Assembly (NCBI GenBank): GCA_900762015.1
Contig: CAAFEX010000091.1
Coordinates: 1-5,726 of the forward strand
Source of the DNA: an uncultured Collinsella sp.
Lineage (GTDB): Bacteria > Actinomycetota > Coriobacteriia > Coriobacteriales > Coriobacteriaceae
DNA: 5,726 bases
Reading direction: 5' to 3'
The notes under the pieces were generated by a model that was given only the letters and a program-made list of their open reading frames with translations, searched no databases and had not been told where the DNA came from. Below are positions 1 to 5,646 of this stretch, in pieces. The position numbers and the translations under genes are program-made. Within the stretch, counting starts at the first letter, position 1; the number at the start of each line of letters is the position of its first letter.

Positions 1-1
1 C

Positions 2-607
2 GGCTACAAGCTGATCAGGGGATACAGGGGGCTGTTCGCCCTTCTTTGGTGCGGGTTCGTCTTCGCTTTCGCGTTCTCCCCACTCGCGGCATTGTTCCCA
101 ATAATGACCTTGGGACATTTTGGCGGTAGCACGGGGGATGCCGCTTTGGTGGAGGTCCTTTTCTCCGCAGGCATGCTGGCTGGGTCCGGTATCTTGGCGG
201 TTACGGGAGGGTTCCGCAATAGGTCGTTCACCATGGTCGCCGCGATTGCCGGCTTCGGCATTGCCGCAATCGTATCCGGATCGCTCGCCCCGTCATTGTT
301 CGCTGCTTTCCTGCCGGTGAGCTTTCTTATGGGCGCATGCTCCCCGTTGTACGCGGGAACCCAGACTGCCCTTATGCAGGAGCAGATACCTCCTGAGTAC
401 CTAGGCCGCGTTTTCGGCCTCTACGGAACCATCATGGCTTGGGCCATGCCCATGGGCCTCGCAGCTCCCTCCGTTTTTGCGGATCTGCTTGGAGCTCCGT
501 TATGGTTCGTCGGCTCTGGAGCGACCATGGTACTGCTTGCGATGGCTATGCTGCTTGCTCCGAGCGTCCGAAGCGCGGGGAAAAGAGATACCGGGCGGAT
601 TCAATAG
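2..607 (+). CDS. mef: Mef-type MFS efflux transporter, C-terminal half (5' truncated by window edge)
   Basis: This is the C-terminal 201 residues of an integral inner-membrane major facilitator transporter. The frame is open from base 2 to the TAG at 605-607, so the start lies outside the window. Internal TTG or ATG codons near 92-104 are not the real start, because the hydrophobic reading continues upstream. Six membrane segments can be read, at about residues 11-34, 50-68, 75-95, 97-118, 137-160 and 165-187 of the fragment. That fits helices 7-12 of a 12-helix protein of about 400 residues. The block IPPEYLGRVF (about 129-138) after TALMQE, and the block FSAGMLAG (54-61), match the macrolide efflux proteins Mef(A)/Mef(E) as I remember them. 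The short tail is polar and basic. The next gene is an Msr(D)-like ABC-F protein, and this pairing supports drug efflux, probably of macrolides, driven by proton exchange. The sequence is diverged from streptococcal Mef, so the substrate is inferred. Confidence 0.85.
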   Translation, partial: GYKLIRGYRGLFALLWCGFVFAFAFSPLAALFPIMTLGHFGGSTGDAALVEVLFSAGMLAGSGILAVTGGFRNRSFTMVAAIAGFGIAAIVSGSLAPSLFAAFLPVSFLMGACSPLYAGTQTALMQEQIPPEYLGRVFGLYGTIMAWAMPMGLAAPSVFADLLGAPLWFVGSGATMVLLAMAMLLAPSVRSAGKRDTGRIQ

Positions 608-869
608 CCCAAGTATTCGAAAAAAAAGAGGCGGCAGCCATCGGTTCAAGCGTCAGCCTTCAAGCCCTTGCGACGACGAGGTATTGCACTGACATCCCAC
701 ATCGCGCTCCTTATTCGTCGCCAACTATCATTTTCGGATTTGCCGGCTTGCGCAAGGTCAAAACGCTCGCGCCGGCAATTGGGCAAAGGCGAAAAATCGA
801 CGTGAGCAATCTTTTTTGGCATGGCTGCGCTTCCAGTAAAAGGCTAATACACAAAAGGCGGTTCAACCT
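608..869 (+). promoter_or_regulatory. 262-base gap between the transporter and ABC-F genes, possible leader
   Basis: No convincing gene lies here. The gap is long for a simple two-gene operon and is richer in A and T than its flanks. It contains an A run just after the transporter stop (621-627), a perfect 8-bp hairpin (740-747 with 771-778) and six T at 812-817. It also holds a possible short reading frame, MAALPVKG plus stop, at 821-847, which has no Shine-Dalgarno sequence. In known msr(D) genes this position carries a short leader peptide and an attenuator that link expression to macrolide-stalled ribosomes. Here the position agrees, but I cannot identify a matching leader peptide. I found no promoter with good -35 and -10 boxes at proper spacing. 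A regulatory role is inference. Confidence 0.35.
740..778 (+). repeat. Inverted repeat / hairpin in the leader of the ABC-F gene
   Basis: TTGCCGGC at 740-747 is the exact reverse complement of GCCGGCAA at 771-778, giving an 8-bp GC-rich stem around a 23-base loop that can add a few inner pairs. No T run follows directly (the next bases are TTGGGCAAAGG), so it is not a standard terminator by itself. A six-T run lies 33 bases further on. It could be one arm of an attenuator, or an operator. Confidence 0.5.
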
Positions 870-2339
870 ATGGAACTCATAGTCAAAGCTAAAGACATCT
901 TTTTGGAATATGCCGGCCGCGATATCCTGGATATCGAAGAGTTGGAAATCTACTCCTACGATCGCATCGGCTTGGTGGGAGACAATGGCGCAGGCAAAAC
1001 CAGCCTGCTTAAAATTCTGAGCGGCAATCTTACCATTGCGGACGCCGACGTCAGGCGTTTCGGCAGCATTGCCCTCATCGGCCAACTCGATGAACTCGAC
1101 CTTGATGCGGCTCAGGGCAGTGGTGAGATGCTCTCCCGTCTCAACGTCGCCGGAGTGGCGCAGGAGACGATGAGCGGCGGGGAGGAAACACGCGCCAAGA
1201 TTGCCTCTGCACTCTCCCAGCATGCAAGCGCGATCTTCGCCGACGAGCCTACGAGCCACCTCGACCAAGACGGCATCAGCCTTCTCGTCGGACAACTCAA
1301 GGCATTTGATGGGGCTCTGCTCATCGTGAGCCATGACCGTCATTTTCTCGACCAGGTGGTGGACAAGATCTGGGAGCTCAAAGACGGCGGTATTTCCGAA
1401 TTCTGGGGTGACTACTCCGACTATCTGCGACAGAAAGAAGAAGAGCGCAAAGCTCAGGCGACTCGATACGAAGAGGCGATGCGCGAGCGCGATCGCCTCG
1501 AAGCCGCCATCGAAAAACAACGGAAAAAAGCACGGCAGGTCGACGCCAAGCGGAAGGCTGCGAAAAAAAGCAACGAGTATGCAGGTCGATTGGGGCATCA
1601 GAAAGCAACCGGCACCAAACAGAAGAGGATGTACCAGGCGGCTAAGGACATGGAGAAGCGCCTCGAAGCGCTCGAAGGGATTGAGGCCCCAGATAGCATT
1701 CGCGCCGTGCGGTTCCGCCAGAGCAAGGCCCTGGAACTGCATAGTAAATTTCCCATCTCGGCAGACGATTTCAGCTTGAGCTTCGGCAACTGCATGCTCT
1801 ATGACCACGCGAAATTCGAGATACCGCTCGGTGCCAAAGTGGCCATCACCGGTGGCAACGGTACAGGAAAGACCAGCCTGCTGAAGGCAATCGCTCGACG
1901 CGCCGACGGTATCAACATCTCTCCCAAGGCAGAGATCGGTTACTTCGAGCAAACAGGCTACAAGTTCGACGCCCGTCAGTCTGCGATCTCGTTCATGCAG
2001 GATGGTTGCGAGTACAGCATGACCGAAATTCGAGGCATCCTCGCCTCTATGGGAATCGGACCGCGCGACCTGACAAAGGACGTTGGCGTTCTCTCGGGAG
2101 GCGAAGTCATCAAGCTGCTACTCGCGAAGATGCTGCTGGGCAGATACAACATCTTGCTCATGGACGAGCCTGGAAATTACCTGGACATCAAGAGCGCCGA
2201 AGCCCTCGAGCAGATGATGAGCGCCTATGCCGGAACGATAGTGTTCGTCTCCCACGATAAGAGGCTGGTCGAGAACGTCGCAGACATTGTCTACGAAATA
2301 AAGGACACCAAGCTAGTCAAAATCTTTCAGCGCGAATAG
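870..2339 (+). CDS. msr(D): ABC-F ribosome-protection ATPase, Msr(D)-like (macrolide/streptogramin B resistance)
   Basis: This is a soluble 489-residue ATPase with two ABC cassettes and no membrane segment, the ABC-F layout. Cassette 1 has Walker A GDNGAGKTS (37-45), Q72, signature MSGGE (101-105), Walker B IFADEPTSHLD with D125 and E126, and H155 in SHDRHF. A charged, Lys/Arg/Glu-rich interdomain linker runs from about 183 to 275. Cassette 2 has Walker A GGNGTGKTS (328-336), Q361, signature LSGGE (408-412), Walker B LLMDEPGNYLD with D432 and E433, and H462. ABC-F resistance proteins bind the ribosomal E site and use the linker to displace drugs from the peptidyl-transferase and exit-tunnel region. 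The MELIVKAKDI start, YSDYLRQKEEERK and RFRQSKALELH blocks and the length closely match Msr(D), which I recall as 487 residues. The ATG at 870 follows a modest AAGG at 855-858, 11 bases upstream. The upstream Mef-like gene makes the classic mef-msr(D) pair. An unusual Gly435 follows DEP in the second Walker B. The family call is secure; the drug spectrum is inferred. Confidence 0.92.
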   Translation: MELIVKAKDIFLEYAGRDILDIEELEIYSYDRIGLVGDNGAGKTSLLKILSGNLTIADADVRRFGSIALIGQLDELDLDAAQGSGEMLSRLNVAGVAQETMSGGEETRAKIASALSQHASAIFADEPTSHLDQDGISLLVGQLKAFDGALLIVSHDRHFLDQVVDKIWELKDGGISEFWGDYSDYLRQKEEERKAQATRYEEAMRERDRLEAAIEKQRKKARQVDAKRKAAKKSNEYAGRLGHQKATGTKQKRMYQAAKDMEKRLEALEGIEAPDSIRAVRFRQSKALELHSKFPISADDFSLSFGNCMLYDHAKFEIPLGAKVAITGGNGTGKTSLLKAIARRADGINISPKAEIGYFEQTGYKFDARQSAISFMQDGCEYSMTEIRGILASMGIGPRDLTKDVGVLSGGEVIKLLLAKMLLGRYNILLMDEPGNYLDIKSAEALEQMMSAYAGTIVFVSHDKRLVENVADIVYEIKDTKLVKIFQRE

Positions 2340-2367
2340 CCCTAAATGAGCAAGAAATAATCCCCGA

Positions 2368-2456
2368 ACGGAGACAAGGGAGTAAAACGGCAAAGAAAGA
2401 GCCTCCGTCCCAACGCAGGGAACGGAGGCTCTTTAATCGCTTTTACTCATCTCCGT
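2368..2456. repeat. Extended nested palindrome surrounding the terminator
   Basis: The terminator stem sits inside two further matching arms. GAGTAAAA at 2380-2387 pairs with TTTTACTC at 2441-2448, and ACGGAGA at 2368-2374 pairs with TCTCCGT at 2450-2456. With the inner 13-bp stem this makes one three-tier inverted repeat of about 89 bases, interrupted by small asymmetric internal loops. It could be an oversized terminator or a copy of an extragenic palindromic repeat; one window cannot decide. Confidence 0.6.
2396..2434. terminator. Bidirectional intrinsic terminator between msr(D)-like gene and guaA
   Basis: A perfect 13-bp stem pairs AAAGAGCCTCCGT (2396-2408) with ACGGAGGCTCTTT (2422-2434). 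Three more C-G pairs (2409-2411 with 2418-2420) cap it, next to one bulged A, leaving a six-base loop. On the plus strand the stem ends in CTTT and TTTT follows at 2441-2444. On the minus strand it is followed by CTTTCTTT and TTTT. Lying between two convergent genes, 57 bases after the ABC-F stop and 111 bases past the guaA stop, it should end transcripts from both sides. Confidence 0.85.
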
Positions 2457-2544
2457 CGCTGGTGGCTTTGCCGTGACTCTCGTACGAAACGAAACTCAGC
2501 GGCATAGTGCGGCACTCAAAATCGCAGGTCAGAACCCTGTCGTC

Positions 2545-4143
2545 CTACTCCCACTCGATCGTCGCGGGCGGCTTGGACGTGATGTCGTAGCACACGCGGT
2601 TGGCGCCGGGAACCTCGGCAACGATGCGGCCGGAAATGCGGGCCAGCACGTCGTAGGGCAGCTTGGCCCAGTCGGCGGTCATGGCATCGCTGGACTCGAC
2701 GGCACGCAGGATGATCGGGCGCTGATAAGTGCGCTCGTCGCCCATAACGCCGACGGACTTAATGTCGGGCAGGACCGCGAAATACTGCCAGCAGCTGTGC
2801 TCGGAGTTGCGCTCGCCGGTCTGCTCAAACAGACGCTGGTTGTAAGCATCCAGCTCCTCGCGCACGATAGCGTCGGCGTTCTTGAGGATCTCGAGCTTCT
2901 CCTTATCGACCGCACCGATAATGCGGATGGCCAGACCCGGGCCCGGGAAAGGCTGGCGGAACACGATATGACCCGGCAGGCCCAGCGCCAGACCAAGCGC
3001 GCGGACCTCGTCCTTAAAGAAGTGATCGAGCGGCTCGATGAGGTCGAAGTGCACGCCCTCGGGGAACGGGATCAGGTTGTGATGGCTCTTGATGGTGGCC
3101 GTCTTGCCGCCCGTCTTGCGAGCGCCAGACTCGATGATGTCGGGGTAGATGGTGCCCTGAGCCAGGTACTTGACCGGCTTGCCATCGGTCTCGAGCTGCT
3201 GCGCCACGGCGAAGAACTCTTTCCAGAACTGCGTACCGATGATGCGACGCTTCTCCTCGGGCTCGGTCACGCCGGCCAGAAGCTCGGCATAGCGGTCCTC
3301 GGCGTGGACGTGGATAAAGTCGACGTCAAACTGCTTGGTGAAGACCTCCTCCACCTGCTCGGGCTCGCCCTTGCGCAGCAGACCGTGGTTGATGAACACG
3401 CAGGTCATCTGCTTGCCCACGGCGCGAGCGCCCAGCGCAGCCACGACGGAGGAGTCGACGCCACCGGACAGGGCCAGAATCACGCGGTCGTCGCCGACCT
3501 TCTCGCGGAACTCGGCCGTCATGGTCTCGACCAGGTTGTCCATGCTCCAGTTGGGCTCCAGGCCGCAGATCTCAAACAGGAAGTTGCTCAGCAGCTGCTG
3601 ACCGTACTCGGAGTGCTTGACCTCGGGGTGGAACTGCGTGGTGAAAATCTTGCGCTCGACGCACTCCATGGCGGCAACCGGGCACACGTCGGTGCTGGCG
3701 GTAACGGTAAAGCCCTCGGGCACCTCGGAAACGGCGTCGCGGTGGCTCATCCACACGGTCTGCTCCATGGGCGTAGAGTTAAAGAGCTTGGCACCAGCCG
3801 TGCGCGTGATGGTGGCGCGGCCATACTCGCCCACCTCGGAGTGGCCGACCTTGCCGCCGAGCGTTACGGCCGTGATCTGATGGCCGTAGCAGAAGCCCAG
3901 GACGGGAAGGCCCAGGTCAAAGATGGCAGGATCGATGGACGGAGCGTCCTCGGCATACACGGAAGCCGGGCCACCGGAAAGGATGAGCGCAGAGGCGTTC
4001 ATCTCGCGAATCTCGTCGGCCGAGATGTCGCAGGGGACAATCTCGGAATACACGTTGAGGTCGCGGACACGACGGGCAATGAGCTGACCGTACTGCGCAC
4101 CAAAGTCGAGTACGAGGACCTTTGCGGAAGCCTTTTGATCCAT
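2545..4143 (-). CDS. guaA: GMP synthase (glutamine-hydrolysing), two-domain GuaA
   Basis: This cytoplasmic enzyme converts XMP to GMP using ATP and ammonia released from glutamine, the last step of de novo GMP synthesis. It has 532 residues (E. coli GuaA has 525). The N-terminal class I glutamine amidotransferase domain (about 7-195) starts with VLVLDFGAQYGQL. It carries the nucleophile Cys85 in GFCYGHQ and the His172 and Glu174 partners in FHPEV. The ATP-pyrophosphatase domain (about 205-400) has the PP-loop LSGGVDSS (225-232). The C-terminal dimerisation and XMP-binding part contains FRQPFPGPGLAIRI, LPDIKSVGVMGDERTY and the typical end YDITSKPPATIEWE. All key residues are present. An in-frame ATG at 4251 would add 36 residues, but the homologous sequence starts at MDQK (4143), which also has a strong ribosome-binding site. 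It is a single-gene unit, convergent with the ABC-F gene and divergent from ansA. Confidence 0.98.
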   Translation of the reverse strand: MDQKASAKVLVLDFGAQYGQLIARRVRDLNVYSEIVPCDISADEIREMNASALILSGGPASVYAEDAPSIDPAIFDLGLPVLGFCYGHQITAVTLGGKVGHSEVGEYGRATITRTAGAKLFNSTPMEQTVWMSHRDAVSEVPEGFTVTASTDVCPVAAMECVERKIFTTQFHPEVKHSEYGQQLLSNFLFEICGLEPNWSMDNLVETMTAEFREKVGDDRVILALSGGVDSSVVAALGARAVGKQMTCVFINHGLLRKGEPEQVEEVFTKQFDVDFIHVHAEDRYAELLAGVTEPEEKRRIIGTQFWKEFFAVAQQLETDGKPVKYLAQGTIYPDIIESGARKTGGKTATIKSHHNLIPFPEGVHFDLIEPLDHFFKDEVRALGLALGLPGHIVFRQPFPGPGLAIRIIGAVDKEKLEILKNADAIVREELDAYNQRLFEQTGERNSEHSCWQYFAVLPDIKSVGVMGDERTYQRPIILRAVESSDAMTADWAKLPYDVLARISGRIVAEVPGANRVCYDITSKPPATIEWE

Positions 4144-4148
4144 GGTTT

Positions 4149-4155
4149 CCCCCTC
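4149..4155 (-). promoter_or_regulatory. Shine-Dalgarno sequence of guaA (decides the start)
   Basis: Read on the minus strand, GAGGGGG ends five bases before the ATG at 4143-4141. The upstream in-frame ATG at 4251 has no comparable site, so this motif supports the 532-residue GuaA. Confidence 0.8.
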
Positions 4156-4218
4156 TTGTTGGCGGGGAGCCGGTGCCCACCCGCGTGAATGAACGAAAAT
4201 AACTTCCATAGTGTACAC

Positions 4219-4224
4219 GTTATA
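4219..4224 (-). promoter_or_regulatory. Candidate -10 box for guaA
   Basis: On the minus strand TATAAC lies about 75 bases upstream of the guaA start, a sensible promoter distance. It matches TATAAT at five of six positions. I see no good -35 box 16-18 bases upstream (CTGTGA is the best at 17), so the call rests on the -10 alone. I recognise no purine riboswitch in the remaining leader. Confidence 0.3.
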
Positions 4225-4302
4225 TGGGGTTTCTTCCCCCCTCACAGGCATCAGCGCACGGCAAACGCACGACCTGGGCCCCTATTTGACGGCAATTGAA
4301 GT

Positions 4303-4329
4303 GTTACCAAACGTTACAGATGATGTAAT
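4303..4329. repeat. GTTAC repeats and small inverted repeat in the guaA-ansA divergent region, possible operator
   Basis: GTTAC occurs at 4303-4307 and again at 4313-4317, exactly ten bases apart, about one helical turn. TTACA at 4314-4318 forms an inverted repeat with TGTAA at 4324-4328 across a five-base spacer. The cluster lies just upstream of the best ansA promoter candidate and about 160 bases upstream of guaA. That is a reasonable place for a transcription factor site, but I cannot name the factor. TTGAAG (4296-4301), 17 bases, then GATGAT (4319-4324) is an alternative weak promoter overlapping it. Confidence 0.3.
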
Positions 4330-4333
4330 ACGT

Positions 4334-4361
4334 TTGAACATTGGACGCCCTGTGCCACAAT
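4334..4361 (+). promoter_or_regulatory. Candidate sigma-70-type promoter for ansA
   Basis: TTGAAC (4334-4339) and CACAAT (4356-4361) are separated by 16 bases. Each matches its consensus hexamer at four of six positions. Transcription would begin near 4368, giving a leader of about 45 bases before the ATG at 4413. This is the best-spaced candidate in the 4144-4412 divergent region, where I see no gene. Confidence 0.4.
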
Positions 4362-4412
4362 ACTGCCGAACAACTCCGCCTCTGCGGCGGCAAATACGAT
4401 AGGAATACCAGC

Positions 4413-5426
4413 ATGAAGCGCATCCTTCTCATCGCCACGGGCGGCACCATCGCATCGACCGAGGACGGCAACGGCCTCTCCCCCGCCCTGACCGGTGAGG
4501 AGCTCGCCCAGAGCGTCCCCGAGATCTCGGGGCTCTGCGAGCTCGACGTCGTGCAGCCCATGAACATCGACAGCACCAATATGCGCCCGAGCGACTGGAT
4601 GCGCATCCGCGACGTCATTGTCGAGGGCTATGCCGACCACGACGGCTTCGTGATCATGCACGGCACCGACACCATGAGCTACACCGCGGCAGCGCTTTCC
4701 TACCTGATTCAGGACAGCCCCAAGCCCATCGTGCTCACCGGCTCGCAAAAGCCCATGGGCAACCCCTTTACCGATGCCAAGCTCAACCTGTACCAGAGCC
4801 TGCTCTATGCGCTCGACGAGCATTCACACGACGTCTCGATCGTGTTTGGCGGCGTCGCCATTGCCGGCACGCGCGCCCGCAAGCAGCGCACCATGAGCTT
4901 TAACGCGTTCATTAGTGTCAACTATCCGCCCATTGCCTACATCCGCAACGACCGCATTGTGCGCAACGGGCTTCACGGCACGCATCAGGGCGAAAACCCG
5001 GTGCGTTTCTACGACAGCATCGACCCGCGCGTGTTTGTCCTTAAGCTCACGCCCGGCGTGAACCCGGGTATCCTGGACGCCCTGGCCGATAGCTACGACG
5101 CCGTGATTCTGGAGACCTTTGGCATTGGCGGTATCCCCGAGTTCGGCGAGTCCGGCGAATCATTCCAGGAGGCGATTTTCCGCTGGGTCGATTCGGGCCG
5201 CACCGTCGTTATGACCACGCAGGTCCCCGAGGAGGGCCTTGACCTGGGTGTTTATGAGGTCGGCCGTGCCTACGCCGATCATCCGGGCATTCTGCGCGGC
5301 GACGACATGACCACCGAAACGCTCGTGGCCAAGACCATGTGGGCGCTCGGCCAGTCACGCGATGCGGCCGAGATTCAGCGCCTGTTTTACAGCCAAGTCA
5401 ACCACGACCGTATCCCGATGGCGTAG
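4413..5426 (+). CDS. ansA: Type I (cytoplasmic) L-asparaginase
   Basis: This enzyme hydrolyses L-asparagine to L-aspartate and ammonia. It has 337 residues, the size of the type I cytoplasmic family (E. coli AnsA has 338), and no signal peptide. The N terminus MKRILLIATGGTIAST carries the first active-site motif with nucleophile Thr12. The second, MHGTDTM (82-88), gives Thr85 and Asp86. Lys157 in AGTRARKQR completes the expected Thr-Asp-Lys group, and Asp53-Ser54 in the PMNIDST block fits the substrate pocket. The C-terminal domain (about 205-337) contains LKLTPGVNPG and LETFGIGGIPE, also typical of the family. The ATG at 4413 is chosen because the homology begins there and AGGA (4401-4404) lies eight bases upstream; an in-frame ATG at 4341 would add 24 unrelated residues. 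It is divergent from guaA and apparently transcribed alone. The enzyme may supply aspartate and ammonia for general metabolism, but no functional link to guaA is shown by the sequence. Confidence 0.96.
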   Translation: MKRILLIATGGTIASTEDGNGLSPALTGEELAQSVPEISGLCELDVVQPMNIDSTNMRPSDWMRIRDVIVEGYADHDGFVIMHGTDTMSYTAAALSYLIQDSPKPIVLTGSQKPMGNPFTDAKLNLYQSLLYALDEHSHDVSIVFGGVAIAGTRARKQRTMSFNAFISVNYPPIAYIRNDRIVRNGLHGTHQGENPVRFYDSIDPRVFVLKLTPGVNPGILDALADSYDAVILETFGIGGIPEFGESGESFQEAIFRWVDSGRTVVMTTQVPEEGLDLGVYEVGRAYADHPGILRGDDMTTETLVAKTMWALGQSRDAAEIQRLFYSQVNHDRIPMA

Positions 5427-5433
5427 CTAAAAC

Positions 5434-5500
5434 AAAATCCGCCTCTTTGGGCCTTGTAGGGCACGTGGTAGCCCTCGGAACGTGCAAAAAGCGGAGTTTT
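5434..5500. terminator. Probable terminator hairpin region after ansA (bidirectional)
   Basis: AAAATCCGC at 5434-5442 pairs with GCGGAGTTTT at 5491-5500, apart from one bulged G. Inside it GCACGT (5461-5466) pairs with ACGTGC (5480-5485), or alternatively AGGGC (5458-5462) pairs with GCCCT (5471-5475). The structure begins eight bases after the ansA stop. On the plus strand only four T follow the stem. On the minus strand the outer stem runs into TTTTGTTTT, which is more terminator-like. The long outer loop lowers confidence. Confidence 0.4.
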
Positions 5501-5510
5501 CAGCATCCGC
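5486..5510 (-). terminator. Candidate terminator for the minus-strand gene at the right edge
   Basis: Read on the minus strand, GCGGA (5510-5506) and TCCGC (5495-5491) form a 5-bp stem around a ten-base loop, followed at once by five T (5490-5486). It shares the GCGGA arm with the ansA terminator fold, so the two are alternatives. It lies about 140 bases past the stop of the edge gene. The stem is short. Confidence 0.35.
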
Positions 5511-5548
5511 CCCTTCCGGGAACGTTAAAACCGCTGGCTGTAAATTGC

Positions 5549-5563
5549 CTTTCGACTCGAAAG
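5549..5563. repeat. Small perfect hairpin in the convergent intergenic region
   Basis: CTTTCG (5549-5554) and CGAAAG (5558-5563) form a 6-bp stem with a three-base loop. No T run follows on either strand, so its role is unknown. It lies in the gene-free stretch 5427-5646. Confidence 0.45.
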
Positions 5564-5571
5564 ACTCGTTC

Positions 5572-5597
5572 CGCGCGCTTGTTATTGGTCGCGCGCG
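5572..5597. repeat. GC-only hairpin in the convergent intergenic region
   Basis: CGCGCGC (5572-5578) pairs with GCGCGCG (5591-5597) over a 12-base loop. The stem is stable, but alternating CG runs easily match by chance in GC-rich DNA and no T run follows. Together with the hairpins upstream it accounts for most of the visible structure between ansA and the edge gene. Confidence 0.4.
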
Positions 5598-5646
5598 CAG
5601 ACGTGGTGTAAGAGTGTCCTGAGGTCCGTCGCTGCAAGTCCCGATG

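Noticed and set aside
684..731. TTGCAC and TATCAT as promoter boxes for the ABC-F gene
   Set aside because: They are 36 bases apart, and no other -35/-10 combination in this gap has acceptable spacing.
711..1952. 413-codon minus-strand open frame antisense to the ABC-F gene
   Set aside because: It mirrors the codons of a gene with all ABC-F motifs intact. I see no domain in it, and it runs through the leader hairpin region. It is a shadow frame.
2473..4188. 571-codon plus-strand open frame antisense to guaA
   Set aside because: It lies almost wholly opposite a certain guaA. GC-biased codon use in guaA keeps the opposite strand free of stops. The product is low in complexity (rich in Gly, Ala, Leu, His, Val) and has no recognisable domain.
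4198..4224. loxP-like stretch beginning ATAACTTC with an ATAAC/GTTAT inverted repeat and the palindrome GTGTACAC
   Set aside because: Only the first eight bases agree with loxP and the full 13-bp arms are absent. The region is better explained as the guaA promoter.
4219..4245. Purine-riboswitch-like string ATATGGGGTTTC near guaA
   Set aside because: It reads on the plus strand, opposite to guaA, and the paired P1, P2 and P3 helices of a purine riboswitch cannot be drawn around it.
4144..4251. 36-residue N-terminal extension of GuaA from the ATG at 4251
   Set aside because: The extension does not resemble GuaA, would cover the candidate -10 box, and lacks a ribosome-binding site. The ATG at 4143 has a strong one.
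4314..4823. 169-codon minus-strand open frame over the ansA promoter and 5' end
   Set aside because: It is opposite the conserved N-terminal motifs of ansA and has no recognisable features. It is a shadow of GC-rich coding sequence.
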